Positions 26,823 to 37,942 of a stretch of 64,000 nt of DNA are shown piece after piece (positions within the stretch are counted from its first letter, which is position 1; each line of letters starts with the position of its first letter). The notes beneath the pieces were generated by a model. It saw only the letters and a list, made by a program, of their open reading frames with translations, was not told the DNA's origin and did no database searches. The translations under genes were made by a program, and so were the position numbers. The DNA comes from Nocardioides luti. Its GTDB lineage: Bacteria; Actinomycetota; Actinomycetes; Propionibacteriales; Nocardioidaceae. The stretch is taken from positions 1,736,001-1,800,000 of the forward strand of contig NZ_JACKXE010000001.1 in the NCBI RefSeq assembly GCF_014212315.1. The letters are read 5' to 3'.

Positions 26823-27622
26823 GCCGGGTCCTCCTCGGTGGTCGCGGGGGCGGGCCCCGGACCGGTCGCGGGCTTGCCGTCGATCGAGCGCTGCATCGCC
26901 TGGATGTTCTCGGCGAGCGCGGGCGCGGAGCGGACCGTGCCGCGCGCGGCGAGCACCCGGGAGATCGAGGCCTCCGACGCGGTGCCGTCGGGCAGCAGCG
27001 CGGGCGTGTCCACGGCGTTGTGCCGGGCGAAGACGCCGGGAGGAGGCAGCGGACCGAGGTGCAGGCCCTTGTCGCCGTAGTCCCGGACCCGCTGGGCCGC
27101 CATCGAGGCCTGGGTGGGCTTCGGGACCAGGCGCTCGCGGTGGGCGAGCACCATCGCGCCCATGGCGGCGGTGATCAGCAGCGCGCTGGTGGTCTCGAAC
27201 GCGAAGACGTAGCGCGAGAACATGATGTCGGCGAGGCCCTGGATGTTGCCGCCGCCGTTGGCCTCGGTCAGGCCGCGCACGGTGCCGAGCGACACCTGGC
27301 CCAGGGCGAGCACGAGCACGACGCCGAGCAGCAGGCCCAGGACGGTCGCGAGCACCCGCTGGCCGCGGATCGTCTCGACGACCGAGTCGGAGGCGTCCAC
27401 GCCGACCAGCATCAGCACGAAGAGGAAGAGCATCAGGATGGCGCCGGTGTAGACGATGATCTGCACCGCGAAGAGGAACGGCGCCTCCAGCACGAGGTAG
27501 AGCACCGCGAGGCTCAGCATCACGACGGCCAGCAGCAGGGCGGCGTGCACGGCCTTGCGGACGAAGAGGATGCCGAGCGCGGCGATCACCATGATCGGCG
27601 CGAGGATCCAGAACGCGATCAC
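26819..27622 (-). CDS. nuoJ: NADH-quinone oxidoreductase subunit J
   Basis: The 267-residue subunit has five helices in its first 165 residues, including the conserved [21 protein letters not shown] proline- and alanine-rich cytoplasmic tail of about 100 residues follows, which is longer than in E. coli (184) and common in actinomycetes. The GTG start at 27622 overlaps the nuoI stop (GTGA). The same frame is open up to 27856, but that extends into nuoI. Confidence 0.93.
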   Translation of the reverse strand: MIAFWILAPIMVIAALGILFVRKAVHAALLLAVVMLSLAVLYLVLEAPFLFAVQIIVYTGAILMLFLFVLMLVGVDASDSVVETIRGQRVLATVLGLLLGVVLVLALGQVSLGTVRGLTEANGGGNIQGLADIMFSRYVFAFETTSALLITAAMGAMVLAHRERLVPKPTQASMAAQRVRDYGDKGLHLGPLPPPGVFARHNAVDTPALLPDGTASEASISRVLAARGTVRSAPALAENIQAMQRSIDGKPATGPGPAPATTEEDPA

Positions 27623-28194
27623 TCCGAGGCCTCCTTGCGCGCGACGGGCGCCGGGGCGGCGTACGCGCCCCGGTAGTAGGCGCCCTCGTCCTCGCCGAGC
27701 TGCATCGCGTGCGGCGGCTGCACCATGCCGGGCAGCAGCGGGGCGAGCAGGTCGGACTTCTCGTAGATCAGGTCGGCGCGGTTGTCGTCGGCCAGCTCGT
27801 ACTCGTTGGTCATCGTGAGGGCCCGGGTGGGGCACGCCTCGATGCACAGGCCGCACAGGATGCAGCGCAGGTAGTTGATCTGGTAGACGCGGCCGTAGCG
27901 CTCGCCCGGCGAGAAGCGCCCGGACTCGTCACCCTCGCCGTCGACGTTCGACGCACCCTCGACGTAGATCGCGTCGGCCGGGCAGGCCCAGGCGCACAGC
28001 TCGCAGCCGATGCACTTCTCGAGCCCGTCGGGCCAGCGGTTGAGCTGGTGACGGCCGTGGAAGCGCGGCGCCGTCGGGAGCTTCTCGAAGGGGTACTGCT
28101 CGGTGACGACCTTCTTGAACATCGTCCGGAAGGTCACCCCGAACCCCGCGATCGGGTCCCAGAACTGCTCCCTCATGCTCGTGGACTCGGCCAT
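27619..28194 (-). CDS. nuoI: NADH-quinone oxidoreductase subunit I (two 4Fe-4S)
   Basis: The 191-residue ferredoxin-like subunit has two cluster motifs, [16 protein letters not shown] and [18 protein letters not shown] (N6a/N6b), which relay electrons from NuoG to NuoB. Its ATG at 28194 shares one base with the nuoH stop (TGATG). The opposite end overlaps nuoJ by 4 bp. The C-terminal 30 residues are a variable tail. Confidence 0.96.
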   Translation of the reverse strand: MAESTSMREQFWDPIAGFGVTFRTMFKKVVTEQYPFEKLPTAPRFHGRHQLNRWPDGLEKCIGCELCAWACPADAIYVEGASNVDGEGDESGRFSPGERYGRVYQINYLRCILCGLCIEACPTRALTMTNEYELADDNRADLIYEKSDLLAPLLPGMVQPPHAMQLGEDEGAYYRGAYAAPAPVARKEASE

Positions 28195-29606
28195 CAGATC
28201 TCCTCGCCGGGGCGGCCGGCTGCGCTCGTGCTGGCGGTGGTGCTGGTCAGGGGTGACTCGCGGAGGGGACCGGAGCCGAACGACAGGGGACGGGCCGCGC
28301 CGCGCACGGCACCGCCCTCGGGCATGGGCGGCACGGGGAAGCTGCCCGGCCGCGGCTCGGCCGCGACCACGGGCTCGTCCTCGTCGGTGCCGCTGTCGCC
28401 GACGAAGAACAGCACCAGGAAGACGGCCGCGAGGACGCCGATGCCGACGAGGAGGTAGCGCCGCGCGTCGCCGCTGTTGTCGAGCGTGACCGCGCGGATC
28501 GTCGCGACCGCCACGATCCAGATCAGCGAGATCGGGATCAGCCGCTTCCAGCCGAACGCCATGAACTGGTCGTAGCGCAGCCGGGGCAGCGAGCCGCGCA
28601 GCCAGATGAACAGGAAGATGAAGAAGAGGACCTTGCCGAAGAACCACAGCACCGGCCAGTAGCCCTGGTTGGCACCGTCCCAGATCGAGATCGGCCACGG
28701 GGCCCGCCAGCCGCCGAGGAACAGCGTCGTCGCGAGGGCCGAGACGGTCGCCATGTTGATGTACTCGGCGAGGAAGAACAGGGCGAACTTCAGCGAGGAG
28801 TACTCCGTGTGGAAGCCACCCACCAGCTCGCCCTCGGCCTCGGGGAGGTCGAAGGGCGCGCGGTTGGTCTCGCCGACCATCGAGATCGTGTAGATGATGA
28901 ACGACGGCAGCAGGATCAGCGCGAACCAGCCCGGGATCGGGATCGTCAGGCCGGCGACGTCGAAGCTGCTCGTGCTGGCCTGGGCGGCGACGATCTCCGA
29001 GGTCGACATCGAGCCGGCGTACAGGAACACCGCGACGAGCGCGAGGCCCATCGCGACCTCGTAGGAGATCATCTGCGCGCTCGAGCGGAGGCCGCCGAGC
29101 AGGGAGTACGTCGAGCCGCTGGACCAGCCGCCGAGCACGATGCCGTAGATGCCGACCGAGGCGATCGCCATCACGAACAGCACCGCGACCGGCATGTCGG
29201 TCAGCTGCAGCGGCGTGGTCCGGTCGGTGAAGGGGACGTGCACGTCCGGGCCGAACGGGATCACGCTGAAGGTCACGAACGCCGGGATCACCGCGATCAC
29301 CGGGGCGATCAGGAAGACCACCTTGTCCGCGGCCTTGGGGATGATGTCCTCCTTGAGCGCGAGCTTCACGCCGTCGGCGAGGGACTGGAGCAGGCCGAAG
29401 GGGCCGTGGACGTTCGGGCCGATGCGGTGCTGCATCCGGGCCACCACCCGACGCTCCCACCAGATGTTGAAGAGCGTCAGCAGCACGAGCACCAGGAAGA
29501 TCAGCAGCACCTTGATGCCGACGAGCCACCAGGGGTCGCGGCCGAAGGCGCCGAGGTCGTCCGCGACGAGGGCACCCACGCCGCTGGTCAGGCCGGTCGG
29601 GATCAC
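28194..29606 (-). CDS. nuoH: NADH-quinone oxidoreductase subunit H
   Basis: The 470-residue membrane subunit forms the quinone chamber with NuoB and NuoD. Family signatures are [50 protein letters not shown] and [15 protein letters not shown], each in the expected order. A hydrophilic tail of about 70 residues follows the last helix and is absent from E. coli NuoH (325). The GTG start at 29606 overlaps the nuoG stop. Confidence 0.95.
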   Translation of the reverse strand: MIPTGLTSGVGALVADDLGAFGRDPWWLVGIKVLLIFLVLVLLTLFNIWWERRVVARMQHRIGPNVHGPFGLLQSLADGVKLALKEDIIPKAADKVVFLIAPVIAVIPAFVTFSVIPFGPDVHVPFTDRTTPLQLTDMPVAVLFVMAIASVGIYGIVLGGWSSGSTYSLLGGLRSSAQMISYEVAMGLALVAVFLYAGSMSTSEIVAAQASTSSFDVAGLTIPIPGWFALILLPSFIIYTISMVGETNRAPFDLPEAEGELVGGFHTEYSSLKFALFFLAEYINMATVSALATTLFLGGWRAPWPISIWDGANQGYWPVLWFFGKVLFFIFLFIWLRGSLPRLRYDQFMAFGWKRLIPISLIWIVAVATIRAVTLDNSGDARRYLLVGIGVLAAVFLVLFFVGDSGTDEDEPVVAAEPRPGSFPVPPMPEGGAVRGAARPLSFGSGPLRESPLTSTTASTSAAGRPGEEI

Positions 29607-32029
29607 AGGTCCGCTCCCTTCACCGTCACGGTGGAGCCGGGTGAGGCGAGGCCGGCCAGGACGCCGGCCCCGAGCGAGTTCGCGGGCACCCACACGACGC
29701 CGTCGACGATGTCGGCCACCTCGGCCGGCAGCGTCATCGAGCCGCGGTCGCCGCTGACGCGGACCGTCGGCCCGAGCTCGTCGTACACGCGCTGGCTGAC
29801 GCGGGCCGCGGCCGGGCGGGCGGCGGCACGCAGGTGCTCGTCGCCGTCCAGCATCGAGCCGTTGTCGACGAGCTGCTTCCAGGTCGCGAGCCGCAGCCGG
29901 TCGTCGTCCTGCGGGACGACCGGCCTGGTGGGGGGCGCCTCGACCGTGGCGCGCTCGCCGTCCCAGGGGCCGAGGTCCTCGATCTGGTCGCGCGCCTCGG
30001 CGACGGTCCGGAAGCCGAGCGGGCTGCCGTGGCCGAGCTGGGCGAGCTCCTCGGCGATGCCGGCCAGGACCCGGAGGTCGGGCAGCGAGGTCGGGTTGGT
30101 GAAGACCGCGCCGAAGGAGCGGGGGCGGCCCTCCCAGTTCACGAAGAGGCCGGCCTTGTCGCTGACCGGGGCGACGGGGAAGACCACGTCGGCGGCCCGG
30201 GTCACGTCGGTCTCGCGCAGCTCGAGGGCCACGACGAAGGACGCGGTGTCGACCGCGGCGCGGAACGCGTCGGGGTCGGCGGTGTCGTCGGGGTCCACCC
30301 CACCGACGACCAGCCCGCCCAGCTCGCCGGAGGCGAGGGCGGCGACGATGCCGTCGGCGTCCCGGCCCACGGTCTCGGGCAGCGAGGAGACGCCCCAGGC
30401 GGTGGCGGCGTCGACGCGGGCACCGGCGTCGGTGACGGGGCGCCCGCCGGGGAGCAGGTTCGGCAGGCAGCCCATCTCGACGGCGCCACGGTCGCCGGCG
30501 CGGCGCGGCACCCAGGCCAGGCGCGCGCCGGTGGTGCGGGCGAGCGTCGCGGCGGCGGTGTAGGCACCCGGCGAGGTCGCGAGGCGCTCGCCGACGAGGA
30601 TCACGCCGGTCGCGTCCAGCCCGAAGTCGGCGTGGTTGGCCAGCTGCTCGAGGGCGGCGGCCTCCTCGCCCGGGGCGGCGGGAACGAGCTGGCCCTTCAT
30701 CTTGCGCAGGCCCTTGGAGGAGAACGGCGCCACGGAGACGACGCGGGTGCGGCTGTGCAGGGCAGCCTTGCGCAGGCGCAGGAAGATCGTGCCGGCCTCG
30801 TCCTCGGGGTCGAGCCCCGCGAGCACGACGGTCGACGCGGTCTCGAGGTCGGCGTACGTCACCGACGGGGCGCCGACGACCTCGGCGGCCAGGAACGACG
30901 TCTCCTCGGCCGAGTGCAGCCGGGAGCGGAAGTCGATGTCGTTGGTGCCGAGCGCCACGCGGGCGAAGGTCGCGTAGGCGTAGGCGTCCTCGGCCGTGAC
31001 CCGGCCACCGGTGAGCACGCCGGAGGCACCGGCGGCGGCGAGGCCGCGGGCGGCGACGGCGAACGCCTCGGTCCAGGAGGCGGGGCGCAGCTCGCCGCGG
31101 CTCCCGTCCGGGAGGGCGTCACGGACGCGGGGGTGCGTGAGCCGGTCGGGGGCGACGGCGTACGTGAACGCGAAGCGGTCCTTGTCGGTGATCCACTCCT
31201 CGTTCACGTCCGGGTCGTCGCCGGCCAGGCGGCGCATCACCTTGCCGCGGCGGTGGTCGACGCGGATGGCCGAGCCGCAGGCGTCGTGCTCGGCGACCGA
31301 GGGGGTGGAGACGAGGTCGAAGGGGCGCGAGCGGAAGCGGTACTCGGCTGAGGTCAGCGCACCGACCGGACAGATCTGGATGGTGTTGCCGGAGAAGTAC
31401 GACTCGAAGGGCTGGTTCTCGTAGATCCCGACCTGCTGGAGCGCGCCGCGCTCGATCAGCTCGATGAACGGGTCTCCGGCGATCTGCTCGGAGAACCGGG
31501 TGCACCGCGCGCAGAGCACGCAGCGCTCGCGGTCGAGCAGCACCTGCGCGCTGATGTTGATGGGCTTGGGGTAGGTGCGCTTGACGCCGTCGAAGCGGGT
31601 CTCGCCGCGGCCGTTGGACATGGCCTGGTTCTGCAGGGGGCACTCGCCGCCCTTGTCGCAGACGGGGCAGTCGAGCGGGTGGTTGATCAGCAGGAACTCC
31701 ATGATCCCCTGCTGCGCCTTGTCGGCGACGGGGCTCGTGGCCTGGGTGTTGACGACCATGCCCTCGGCCACCGCGATCGTGCAGGAGGCCTGCGGCTTCG
31801 GGAAGCCGCGGCCGTTGCCGGCGTCGGGGACGTCGACCAGGCACTGGCGGCAGGCACCGACGGGGGCGAGGAGCGGGTGGTCGCAGAACCGCGGGATCTG
31901 GACGCCGACCTCCTCCGCGGCCCGGATTACCAGGGTGTCCTTGGGGACGCTGACCTGGATGCCGTCGATCGTGAGCGAGACGAGGTCCTCGTCCTTCACG
32001 TCGGGCTTGCTCGAGGACACCTGGGTCAT
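29603..32029 (-). CDS. nuoG: NADH-quinone oxidoreductase subunit G
   Basis: The 808-residue large iron-sulfur subunit starts with a 2Fe-2S domain ([19 protein letters not shown] near residues 49-67). [17 protein letters not shown] is the His/Cys cluster N5, then [10 protein letters not shown] and ICPVGALT complete N4. A molybdopterin-oxidoreductase-like domain without cofactor follows to the end. It bridges NuoEF to the quinone arm. ATG 32029 overlaps the nuoF stop. The last 550 residues are less conserved, as is usual. Confidence 0.95.
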   Translation of the reverse strand: MTQVSSSKPDVKDEDLVSLTIDGIQVSVPKDTLVIRAAEEVGVQIPRFCDHPLLAPVGACRQCLVDVPDAGNGRGFPKPQASCTIAVAEGMVVNTQATSPVADKAQQGIMEFLLINHPLDCPVCDKGGECPLQNQAMSNGRGETRFDGVKRTYPKPINISAQVLLDRERCVLCARCTRFSEQIAGDPFIELIERGALQQVGIYENQPFESYFSGNTIQICPVGALTSAEYRFRSRPFDLVSTPSVAEHDACGSAIRVDHRRGKVMRRLAGDDPDVNEEWITDKDRFAFTYAVAPDRLTHPRVRDALPDGSRGELRPASWTEAFAVAARGLAAAGASGVLTGGRVTAEDAYAYATFARVALGTNDIDFRSRLHSAEETSFLAAEVVGAPSVTYADLETASTVVLAGLDPEDEAGTIFLRLRKAALHSRTRVVSVAPFSSKGLRKMKGQLVPAAPGEEAAALEQLANHADFGLDATGVILVGERLATSPGAYTAAATLARTTGARLAWVPRRAGDRGAVEMGCLPNLLPGGRPVTDAGARVDAATAWGVSSLPETVGRDADGIVAALASGELGGLVVGGVDPDDTADPDAFRAAVDTASFVVALELRETDVTRAADVVFPVAPVSDKAGLFVNWEGRPRSFGAVFTNPTSLPDLRVLAGIAEELAQLGHGSPLGFRTVAEARDQIEDLGPWDGERATVEAPPTRPVVPQDDDRLRLATWKQLVDNGSMLDGDEHLRAAARPAAARVSQRVYDELGPTVRVSGDRGSMTLPAEVADIVDGVVWVPANSLGAGVLAGLASPGSTVTVKGADL

Positions 32030-33336
32030 GCCGTCGCTCCTGCGGTCGCGAAGAGGGTCGAGGCGGTCGGGTCGAACGGGCACCCACCGTGGGTGAGGTG
32101 GGCGACGTACTCGTCCCGGAAGTACTTGATCGAGCTCGTGATCGGGCTGACCGCACCGTCGGCGAGCGCGCAGAACGAGCGGCCCATGATGTTGTCGCAC
32201 TGATCGAGGAGGAGGTCGAGGTCGGCCTCGCTGCCCTGACCCTTCTCGAGCGCCGCCAGGGTCTGGACGAGCCACCACGTGCCCTCGCGGCACGGGGTGC
32301 ACTTGCCGCAGGACTCGTGCTTGTAGAACTCCGTCCAGCGGAGCACCGCCCGGACCACGCAGGTGGTCTCGTCGAAGATCTGCAGGGCGCGGGTGCCGAG
32401 CATCGAGCCGGCCGCGCCGACGCCCTCGAAGTCGAGGGGCACGTCGAGGTGCTCGGCGGTGAGGAGCGGGGTGCTGGAGCCGCCGGGCGTCCAGAACTTC
32501 AGCTCGTGCTCCTCGCGGATGCCGCCGGCCAGGTCGATCAGCTGGCGCAGCGTGATGCCGAGCGGGGCTTCGTACTGCCCCGGCCTCGTGACGTGGCCCG
32601 AGAGCGAGAAGATGCCGTAGCCCTTGGACTTCTCGGTGCCCATCGAGGAGAACCAGCCCGCGCCGTTCGCGATGATGCTGGGCACCGAGGCGATCGACTC
32701 GACGTTGTTGATGACCGTCGGGCTGGCGTAGAGGCCGGCGACGGCGGGGAACGGCGGGCGCAGGCGGGGTTGGCCGCGGCGGCCCTCGAGCCCCTCGAGC
32801 AGCGCCGTCTCCTCGCCGCAGATGTAGGCGCCGGCACCGGCGTGGACGACGACGTCGAGGTCGTAGCCCGAGCCGTGGATGTCCTTGCCGAGGTGCCCGG
32901 CGAGGTAGGCCTCCTGCACCGCGCGCTGGACGCGGCGGACGACGTGGAGGACCTCCCCGCGGATGTAGATGAACGCCGTGTTGGCGCGGATCGCGAACGA
33001 GCTGATGATGACGCCCTCGACCAGCGTGTGCGGGCTGGCCATCATGAGCGGGATGTCCTTGCAGGTGCCCGGCTCGGACTCGTCGGCGTTGACGACGAGG
33101 TACTTCGGCTTGGGGTTGTCCTGCGGGATGAAGCCCCACTTCATGCCCGTCGGGAAGCCCGCTCCCCCACGGCCGCGGAGGCCGGAGTCCTTGACGGCCT
33201 CGATCACGGCGTCGGGGTCCATCGCGAGCGCCTTGGTGAGGGCGCCGTAGCCGCCGCGCTCCTCGTAGGAGGCGAGGGTCCAGCTGCGCTCGGCGTCCCA
33301 GTTGTCGGTGAGCACCGGGGTCAGGGTGTCAGCCAC
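32026..33336 (-). CDS. nuoF: NADH-quinone oxidoreductase subunit F (NADH/FMN)
   Basis: The 436-residue subunit oxidises [20 protein letters not shown] binds [28 protein letters not shown] is the FMN loop, and [12 protein letters not shown] plus the distal cysteine of [12 protein letters not shown] hold the 4Fe-4S cluster N3. The start is GTG 33336, with GAGAGG upstream. Unlike the other nuo junctions it is separated from nuoE by 60 bp, which hold a degenerate repeat. Confidence 0.95.
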   Translation of the reverse strand: MADTLTPVLTDNWDAERSWTLASYEERGGYGALTKALAMDPDAVIEAVKDSGLRGRGGAGFPTGMKWGFIPQDNPKPKYLVVNADESEPGTCKDIPLMMASPHTLVEGVIISSFAIRANTAFIYIRGEVLHVVRRVQRAVQEAYLAGHLGKDIHGSGYDLDVVVHAGAGAYICGEETALLEGLEGRRGQPRLRPPFPAVAGLYASPTVINNVESIASVPSIIANGAGWFSSMGTEKSKGYGIFSLSGHVTRPGQYEAPLGITLRQLIDLAGGIREEHELKFWTPGGSSTPLLTAEHLDVPLDFEGVGAAGSMLGTRALQIFDETTCVVRAVLRWTEFYKHESCGKCTPCREGTWWLVQTLAALEKGQGSEADLDLLLDQCDNIMGRSFCALADGAVSPITSSIKYFRDEYVAHLTHGGCPFDPTASTLFATAGATA

Positions 33337-33350
33337 GGAGTGCCGCCTCT

Positions 33351-33394
33351 CGGTTGTCGAGTGCCGCGAGCGTGCGAGCGGTGTATCGAGACAC
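33351..33394. repeat. Degenerate dispersed repeat in the nuoE-nuoF gap
   Basis: Read on the minus strand the gap contains GTGTCTCGATACACCGCTCG and then ACGCTCGCGGCACTCGACAA. The pattern TCTCGATAC...GCTCGC...CTCGAC resembles a dispersed intergenic repeat common in high-GC actinomycetes, here somewhat decayed. It sits inside an otherwise gapless operon. Confidence 0.5.
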
Positions 33395-33396
33395 GG

Positions 33397-34182
33397 TCAC
33401 TTCTCCCCCTGCTTCGTGTCGTCCTCGTGCTGGACCTCGACGGGCGACTCCTCGACCTTCGACTCCGACTCGGCGCGGCCGGTGTCGGCACGCTCGACCG
33501 CCTCGGTCTTGCTGCCCTGGGCGTCGCCGCCGCCGTTGGCGTCCGCGGACGGGGCCGTCCAGCCGCGCTCGCGGGCGATGCCCAGGCCGACCAGCGACGC
33601 CGGGCCCGCGGAGGGGCCCTCGTCGGCACGGTCGTCCGGGAAGCCGGCGAGCACCCGCTCGGCCTCGCGCCACGTGCACAGGCGCGGACCGCGGGTCGAG
33701 GAGACCTCGACGCCGGCGCGGAGGTCGTCGACGAGCTGGGTGGCCGACTGCGGGGTCATGTTGTCCATGAACTCCCAGTTGACGGTCATCACCGGGGCGT
33801 AGTCGCAGGCCGCGTTGCACTCGATGTGCTCGAGCGTGATCGCCCCGTCGTCGGTCGTCTCGTCGTTGCCGACGTCGAGGTGCTCCTTGAGCCGCTCGAA
33901 GATCGCGTCGCCGCCCATCACCGCGCAGAGCGTGTTGGTGCAGACGCCGACGTGGTAGTCGCCGACGGGCTTGCGCTTGTACATCGTGTAGAAGGTCGCG
34001 ACCCCGCTGACCTCGGCCGCCGAGATGCCGAGGATCGCGGCGCAGGTCTCGATGCCCTCGGGCGTGATCCGCCCCTCCGCGGACTGCACGAGGTGCAGCA
34101 TCGGGAGCAGCCCCGAGCGGGCCTGGGGGTAGCGGGCCGCGATCTGCTCGAGCTCGGCGTACGTCGTGGTGGAGATGGTCAT
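33397..34182 (-). CDS. nuoE: NADH-quinone oxidoreductase subunit E (2Fe-2S)
   Basis: The 261-residue thioredoxin-like subunit carries cluster N1a. The ligands are in [13 protein letters not shown] and [14 protein letters not shown], and [14 protein letters not shown] is a family signature. About 90 extra C-terminal residues are polar, rich in Asp, Glu and Ser, and probably disordered. ATG 34182 overlaps the nuoD stop. It ends before the 60-bp repeat-containing gap. Confidence 0.94.
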   Translation of the reverse strand: MTISTTTYAELEQIAARYPQARSGLLPMLHLVQSAEGRITPEGIETCAAILGISAAEVSGVATFYTMYKRKPVGDYHVGVCTNTLCAVMGGDAIFERLKEHLDVGNDETTDDGAITLEHIECNAACDYAPVMTVNWEFMDNMTPQSATQLVDDLRAGVEVSSTRGPRLCTWREAERVLAGFPDDRADEGPSAGPASLVGLGIARERGWTAPSADANGGGDAQGSKTEAVERADTGRAESESKVEESPVEVQHEDDTKQGEK

Positions 34183-35528
34183 CGGTCGACGCCTCCCATG
34201 ACGGGGTCGATCGAGGCGATGGCGACGATGACGTCGGCGACCATGCCGCCCTCGCTCATCACGCTCGTGGCCTGGAGGTTGGTGAACGACGGGTCGCGGA
34301 AGTGCGCCCGGAAGGGGCGGGTGCCGCCGTCGGAGACGACGTGCGCGCCCAGCTCGCCGCGGGGCGACTCGACCGGGACGTAGGCCTGGCCGGCCGGGAC
34401 CCGGAAGCCCTCGGTGACCAGCTTGAAGTGGTGGATCAGCGCCTCCATGGACTCACCCATGATGTGGCGGATGTGGTCGAGGCTGTTGCCCATGCCGTCG
34501 CTGCCGATGGCCAGCTGGCTGGGCCAGGCGACCTTCTTGTCGGCGACCATGACCGGCGCGCCCTCGAGGCCCGCGAGCCGCTCGGCGGCCTGCTCGACGA
34601 TCTTGAGCGACTCCCACATCTCGGCCAGGCGGACCCGGAAGCGGCCGTAGGCGTCCGCGGTGTCCCAGGTCTGGACCTCGAAGTCGTAGTCCTCGTAGCC
34701 GGAGTACGGCTGGGTCTTGCGGAGGTCCCACGGGTAGCCGGTCGCGCGCAGCGGCGGGCCGGAGAGGCCCAGCGCCAGGCAGCCCTCGAGGTCGAGGTGG
34801 CCGACGTCGACCAGGCGGGCCTTGAAGATCGGGTTGGCGTTGCAGAGGGCGGCGTACTCGGGCAGCCGCTTCTTCATCAGGGCGATGAAGTCCCGGATCT
34901 CGTCGAGGGCGCCCGGCGGTAGGTCCTGCGCGACACCACCGGGGCGGATGAAGGCGTGGTTCATCCGCAGGCCGGTGATCAGCTCGAAGAGGTCGAGCAC
35001 GAGCTCGCGCTCGCGGAAGCCGATCGTCATGACCGTGAGGGCGCCGATCTCCATGCCGCCCGTGGCGATGCAGACCAGGTGCGAGGAGATGCGGTTCAGC
35101 TCCATGAGCAGCACCCGCATGACCTGGGCCTTCTCGGGGATCTGGTCCTCGATGTCGAGGAGCCGCTCGGTGCCCAGGACGTAGGTCATCTCGTTGTAGA
35201 ACGGCGAGAGGTAGTCCATCCGGGTGCAGAACGTGACGCCCTGGACCCAGGAGCGGAACTCCATGTTCTTCTCGATGCCGGTGTGGAGGTAGCCGATGCC
35301 GCAGCGGGCCTCGGTCACCGTCTCGCCCTCGAGCTCGAGGATCAGCCGGAGCACGCCGTGGGTGGACGGGTGCTGCGGGCCCATGTTGACGACGACGCGC
35401 TCGTCGGCGGCCTCGTCGCTGAGGCCCTGGACGATCGTGTCCCAGTCCTGGCCGGTGACCGTGAAGACCTTGCCCTCGGTGGTCTCCGAGGTGCCGGCGT
35501 ACATGTCGTTGTCGTTCGTCGTGACCAT
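34179..35528 (-). CDS. nuoD: NADH-quinone oxidoreductase subunit D
   Basis: The 449-residue 49-kDa subunit forms the quinone site with NuoB. It resembles the large subunit of NiFe hydrogenases but lacks their metal ligands. [14 protein letters not shown] holds the quinone-binding histidine, followed by [22 protein letters not shown] and [11 protein letters not shown] 35528 shares one base with the nuoC stop (TAATG). Length is normal for an unfused NuoD (about 400-450). Confidence 0.96.
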   Translation of the reverse strand: MVTTNDNDMYAGTSETTEGKVFTVTGQDWDTIVQGLSDEAADERVVVNMGPQHPSTHGVLRLILELEGETVTEARCGIGYLHTGIEKNMEFRSWVQGVTFCTRMDYLSPFYNEMTYVLGTERLLDIEDQIPEKAQVMRVLLMELNRISSHLVCIATGGMEIGALTVMTIGFRERELVLDLFELITGLRMNHAFIRPGGVAQDLPPGALDEIRDFIALMKKRLPEYAALCNANPIFKARLVDVGHLDLEGCLALGLSGPPLRATGYPWDLRKTQPYSGYEDYDFEVQTWDTADAYGRFRVRLAEMWESLKIVEQAAERLAGLEGAPVMVADKKVAWPSQLAIGSDGMGNSLDHIRHIMGESMEALIHHFKLVTEGFRVPAGQAYVPVESPRGELGAHVVSDGGTRPFRAHFRDPSFTNLQATSVMSEGGMVADVIVAIASIDPVMGGVDR

Positions 35529-36313
35529 TAGTTGTAGGACCTCCGCTGGTCGGGAGGCGGGATGGTGCCGCCCTTGTACTCCACGGGGATGCCGCCCAAG
35601 GGGTAGTCCTTGCGCTGCGGGTGGCCCGGCCAGTCGTCGGGCATGAGGATGCGCGTGAGCGCGGGGTGGCCGTCGAAGACGATGCCGAACATGTCGAAGG
35701 CCTCGCGCTCGTGCCAGTCGTTCGTCGGGTAGATCGAGACGATCGAGTCGATGTGGGGGTCGGCGTCGGGGCAGGTGACCTCGAGGCGGATCCGGCGGTT
35801 GTGGGTCATCGAGAGCAGGTGGTAGACCGCGTGCAGCTCGCGCCCGGCGTCCTCGGGGTAGTGCACCCCGCTGACGCCGGAGCAGAACTCGAAGCGGAGC
35901 CGCTCGTCGTCGCGGAGCATCCGGGCCACCTGGAGGAGGTCCTCGCGGCGGACGTGGAAGGTGATCTCGCCCCGGTGGATGACCACGCGCTCGACGGCGC
36001 TCTCGAGACCGCCCGCGCGCAGCCGCGTCTCGAGGGCGTCGGCGACGTGGTCGAACCAGCCGCCGTACGGACGCTCGGCCGCGCCGGGGAAGACGATCGG
36101 CGCCGAGAGGCCGCCGTACCCGCTGGTGTCACCGGTCCCGCGCACGCCGAACATGCCCTCGCGGCGCCCGACCGCCTGGACCTCGCCGGCCTGGGCCGGG
36201 AGGTTCTCCGGGGACTGGTCGACGGCCGCCTGGTCCGGAGCCGCGGCCCCGGCCGGGGCGGCCTTGTCGACGGCCTTGTCGCCGGGCTTGTCGCCGGGCT
36301 TGTCGTCGGTCAA
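35528..36313 (-). CDS. nuoC: NADH-quinone oxidoreductase subunit C
   Basis: The 261-residue 30-kDa subunit ends with the diagnostic [19 protein letters not shown] and [16 protein letters not shown] at 36313 is the best start because it overlaps the nuoB stop as TTGA, matching the ATGA/GTGA junctions of this operon, and AAGGG lies upstream. The N-terminal 50 residues are low-complexity, with DKPG repeats, and are probably disordered. No ATG or GTG in frame is better placed. Confidence 0.93.
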   Translation of the reverse strand: MTDDKPGDKPGDKAVDKAAPAGAAAPDQAAVDQSPENLPAQAGEVQAVGRREGMFGVRGTGDTSGYGGLSAPIVFPGAAERPYGGWFDHVADALETRLRAGGLESAVERVVIHRGEITFHVRREDLLQVARMLRDDERLRFEFCSGVSGVHYPEDAGRELHAVYHLLSMTHNRRIRLEVTCPDADPHIDSIVSIYPTNDWHEREAFDMFGIVFDGHPALTRILMPDDWPGHPQRKDYPLGGIPVEYKGGTIPPPDQRRSYN

Positions 36314-36864
36314 CGGAGGAGACCCTTCATGTCCGAGGTCGGCAGCGCGGTCAGGGCGGCGCTCTCGAGCTCCTCGATCTGCGCGGCGCGGTTGGCACCG
36401 AGCTTCATGTGCTGGACCTGGTCGTGCAGCTTGAGGATCGCGTCGATCAGCATCTCGGGGCGCGGCGGGCAGCCGGGGAGGTACATGTCGACGGGGACGA
36501 CGTGGTCGACGCCCTGGACGATCGCATAGTTGTTGAACATGCCGCCGCTGCTGGCGCAGACGCCCATGGCGAGCACCCACTTGGGCTCGGGCATCTGGTC
36601 GTAGATCTGGCGCAGGACCGGGGCCATCTTCTGGCTCACGCGACCGGCGACGATCATCAGGTCGGCCTGGCGGGGGCTGGCGCGGAAGACCTCCATGCCG
36701 AAGCGGGCGAGGTCGTACTTCGGGCCGCCGGACGTCATCATCTCGATGGCGCAGCAGGCCAGGCCGAAGGTGGCGGGCCAGAAGCTCGCCTTGCGCATGT
36801 AGCCCGCGACGCCCTCGACGGTCGTCAGCAGGACGCCACTGGGCAGCTTCTCTTCGATCCCCAT
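36310..36864 (-). CDS. nuoB: NADH-quinone oxidoreductase subunit B
   Basis: The 184-residue subunit holds cluster N2, the last before quinone. Ligands are the tandem cysteines of [17 protein letters not shown] and [21 protein letters not shown] is another family signature. ATG 36864 lies 33 bp after nuoA; the gene overlaps nuoC by 4 bp. Confidence 0.97.
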   Translation of the reverse strand: MGIEEKLPSGVLLTTVEGVAGYMRKASFWPATFGLACCAIEMMTSGGPKYDLARFGMEVFRASPRQADLMIVAGRVSQKMAPVLRQIYDQMPEPKWVLAMGVCASSGGMFNNYAIVQGVDHVVPVDMYLPGCPPRPEMLIDAILKLHDQVQHMKLGANRAAQIEELESAALTALPTSDMKGLLR

Positions 36865-36897
36865 GTCAGGCTCCTCGGCTGTTCGTCACGGTCACGG

Positions 36898-37257
36898 TCA
36901 GTCCCACTCCAGGCCGCCTCGTCGCCAGACGTACGCGTAGGCGACGAAGACGGTGCCGATGAAGAGGACCATCTCGATGAGGCCGAAGAACTTCAGGGAG
37001 TCGAAGTAGACGGCCCACGGGTAGAGGAAGACGATCTCGATGTCGAAGACGATGAAGAGCATCGCGGTGATGTAGTACTTCACCGGGAAGCGGCCACCGC
37101 CGACGGGCTGGGGCGTGGGCTCGATGCCGCACTCGTAGGAGTCGAGCCGGGCCCGGTTGTAGCGGGCGGGGCCGACCAGGGCGCTCATGGCGACCGAGCC
37201 GATCGCGAAGAGTGCGGCGAGGGCGGCCAGCACCAGGACCGGGGTGTAGAGCTCCAT
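36898..37257 (-). CDS. nuoA: NADH-quinone oxidoreductase subunit A
   Basis: The 119-residue, three-helix subunit has the conserved loop DSYECGIEP and FPVKYYITAMLFIVFDIEIVFLYPWAV. It is the first gene of the nuoA-N operon, which contains all 14 subunits in canonical order. ATG 37257 is used. The upstream gap holds a CRP/GlxR-type site (37315-37330), and a GC hairpin (37358-37391) insulates it from the gene before. Confidence 0.97.
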   Translation of the reverse strand: MELYTPVLVLAALAALFAIGSVAMSALVGPARYNRARLDSYECGIEPTPQPVGGGRFPVKYYITAMLFIVFDIEIVFLYPWAVYFDSLKFFGLIEMVLFIGTVFVAYAYVWRRGGLEWD

Positions 37258-37314
37258 GCCTCTCGCGTTCCTTCCCTGTCGCGTGCGCCCGACGACGCGA
37301 CCGGATTGTGACTT

Positions 37315-37330
37315 TGTGAACTGAATCACT
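37315..37330. promoter_or_regulatory. CRP/GlxR-type site before nuoA
   Basis: TGTGAACTGAATCACT matches TGTGA-N6-TCACA except for the last base. A weak -10 (CACAAT, 37310-37305 on the minus strand) would put the site over the core promoter. A second half site TTGTGA is at 37306-37311. Confidence 0.6.
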
Positions 37331-37357
37331 AGTGGCGCGGAACACAGTGTGCCACCA

Positions 37358-37391
37358 CCGGGGGCCACCCGCACCCCGGGGTGGCCCCCGG
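37358..37391 (-). terminator. Hairpin terminator after the menG/YcxB-like unit
   Basis: CCGGGGGCCACCC (37358-37370) pairs with GGGTGGCCCCCGG (37379-37391) around an 8-nt loop, a 13-bp GC stem downstream of the leftward gene ending at 37461. Confidence 0.65.
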
Positions 37392-37460
37392 GCGTCCTGC
37401 GACCAACACGGCTCTCACCTGCGCATTTAGGTCAAGCAGGCGTTGGCTAAATGGCCGCGG

Positions 37461-37925
37461 TCACCCGGGACGGCGGAGCATCGCCGCCCGGTCGGCCGGC
37501 GTGACGACGGCGGCCGGGAGCGACCAGAAGATGTGCGCCTCCAGGGCGTCGATCACGACCACGTCCCCCACCCGGACGATCCGGCGCACCGCGGCGTACG
37601 GCACCTCGCGTGCCTCGACCCAGGTCCGGTAGGCGAAGGCGTCGTCCCCGAAGCCCAGCGCGATCGTGGTCCCCACCGGCTCCTGGGTGCGGACGGCGTG
37701 CAGGATCCGCTGGAACCGGGTGACCACGTCGATCCCGACCGCGGCGAGCACGCCGACCGCGGCCCAGAGCGGCTCGACGACGGTGAGCCCCGCCAGGCCG
37801 GCCAGCACGTAGAGCAGGTAGGACCTCCAGGGCCGGGAGCGGTGGTGCCAGGCCACGAACGACGCTCGCGCGGACGGCCAGACCTGTGACTCGTCCACGA
37901 CGAACGAGCGGTCCAGGGCCACCAT
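37461..37925 (-). CDS. YcxB-like membrane-anchored protein of unknown function
   Basis: The 154-residue protein has a hydrophobic hairpin at about residues 35-70 (YLLYVLAGLAGLTVVEPLW, then VGVLAAVGIDVV). A beta-rich C-terminal domain follows, with FGDDAFAYRT and EVPYAAVRRIVRVGDVVVI, resembling YcxB-like C-terminal domains. No catalytic motif is visible. It starts 17 bp after menG on the same strand, so the two may be co-transcribed. ATG 37925 is taken; the next codon is GTG and could also start. Function not known. Confidence 0.65.
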   Translation of the reverse strand: MVALDRSFVVDESQVWPSARASFVAWHHRSRPWRSYLLYVLAGLAGLTVVEPLWAAVGVLAAVGIDVVTRFQRILHAVRTQEPVGTTIALGFGDDAFAYRTWVEAREVPYAAVRRIVRVGDVVVIDALEAHIFWSLPAAVVTPADRAAMLRRPG

Positions 37926-37942
37926 CCCGGGTTCGGCCTGCC

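Noticed and set aside
37381..37889. Plus-strand open frames opposite the YcxB-like gene
   Set aside because: They are antisense to a minus-strand gene with coherent membrane helices and have no family features of their own.
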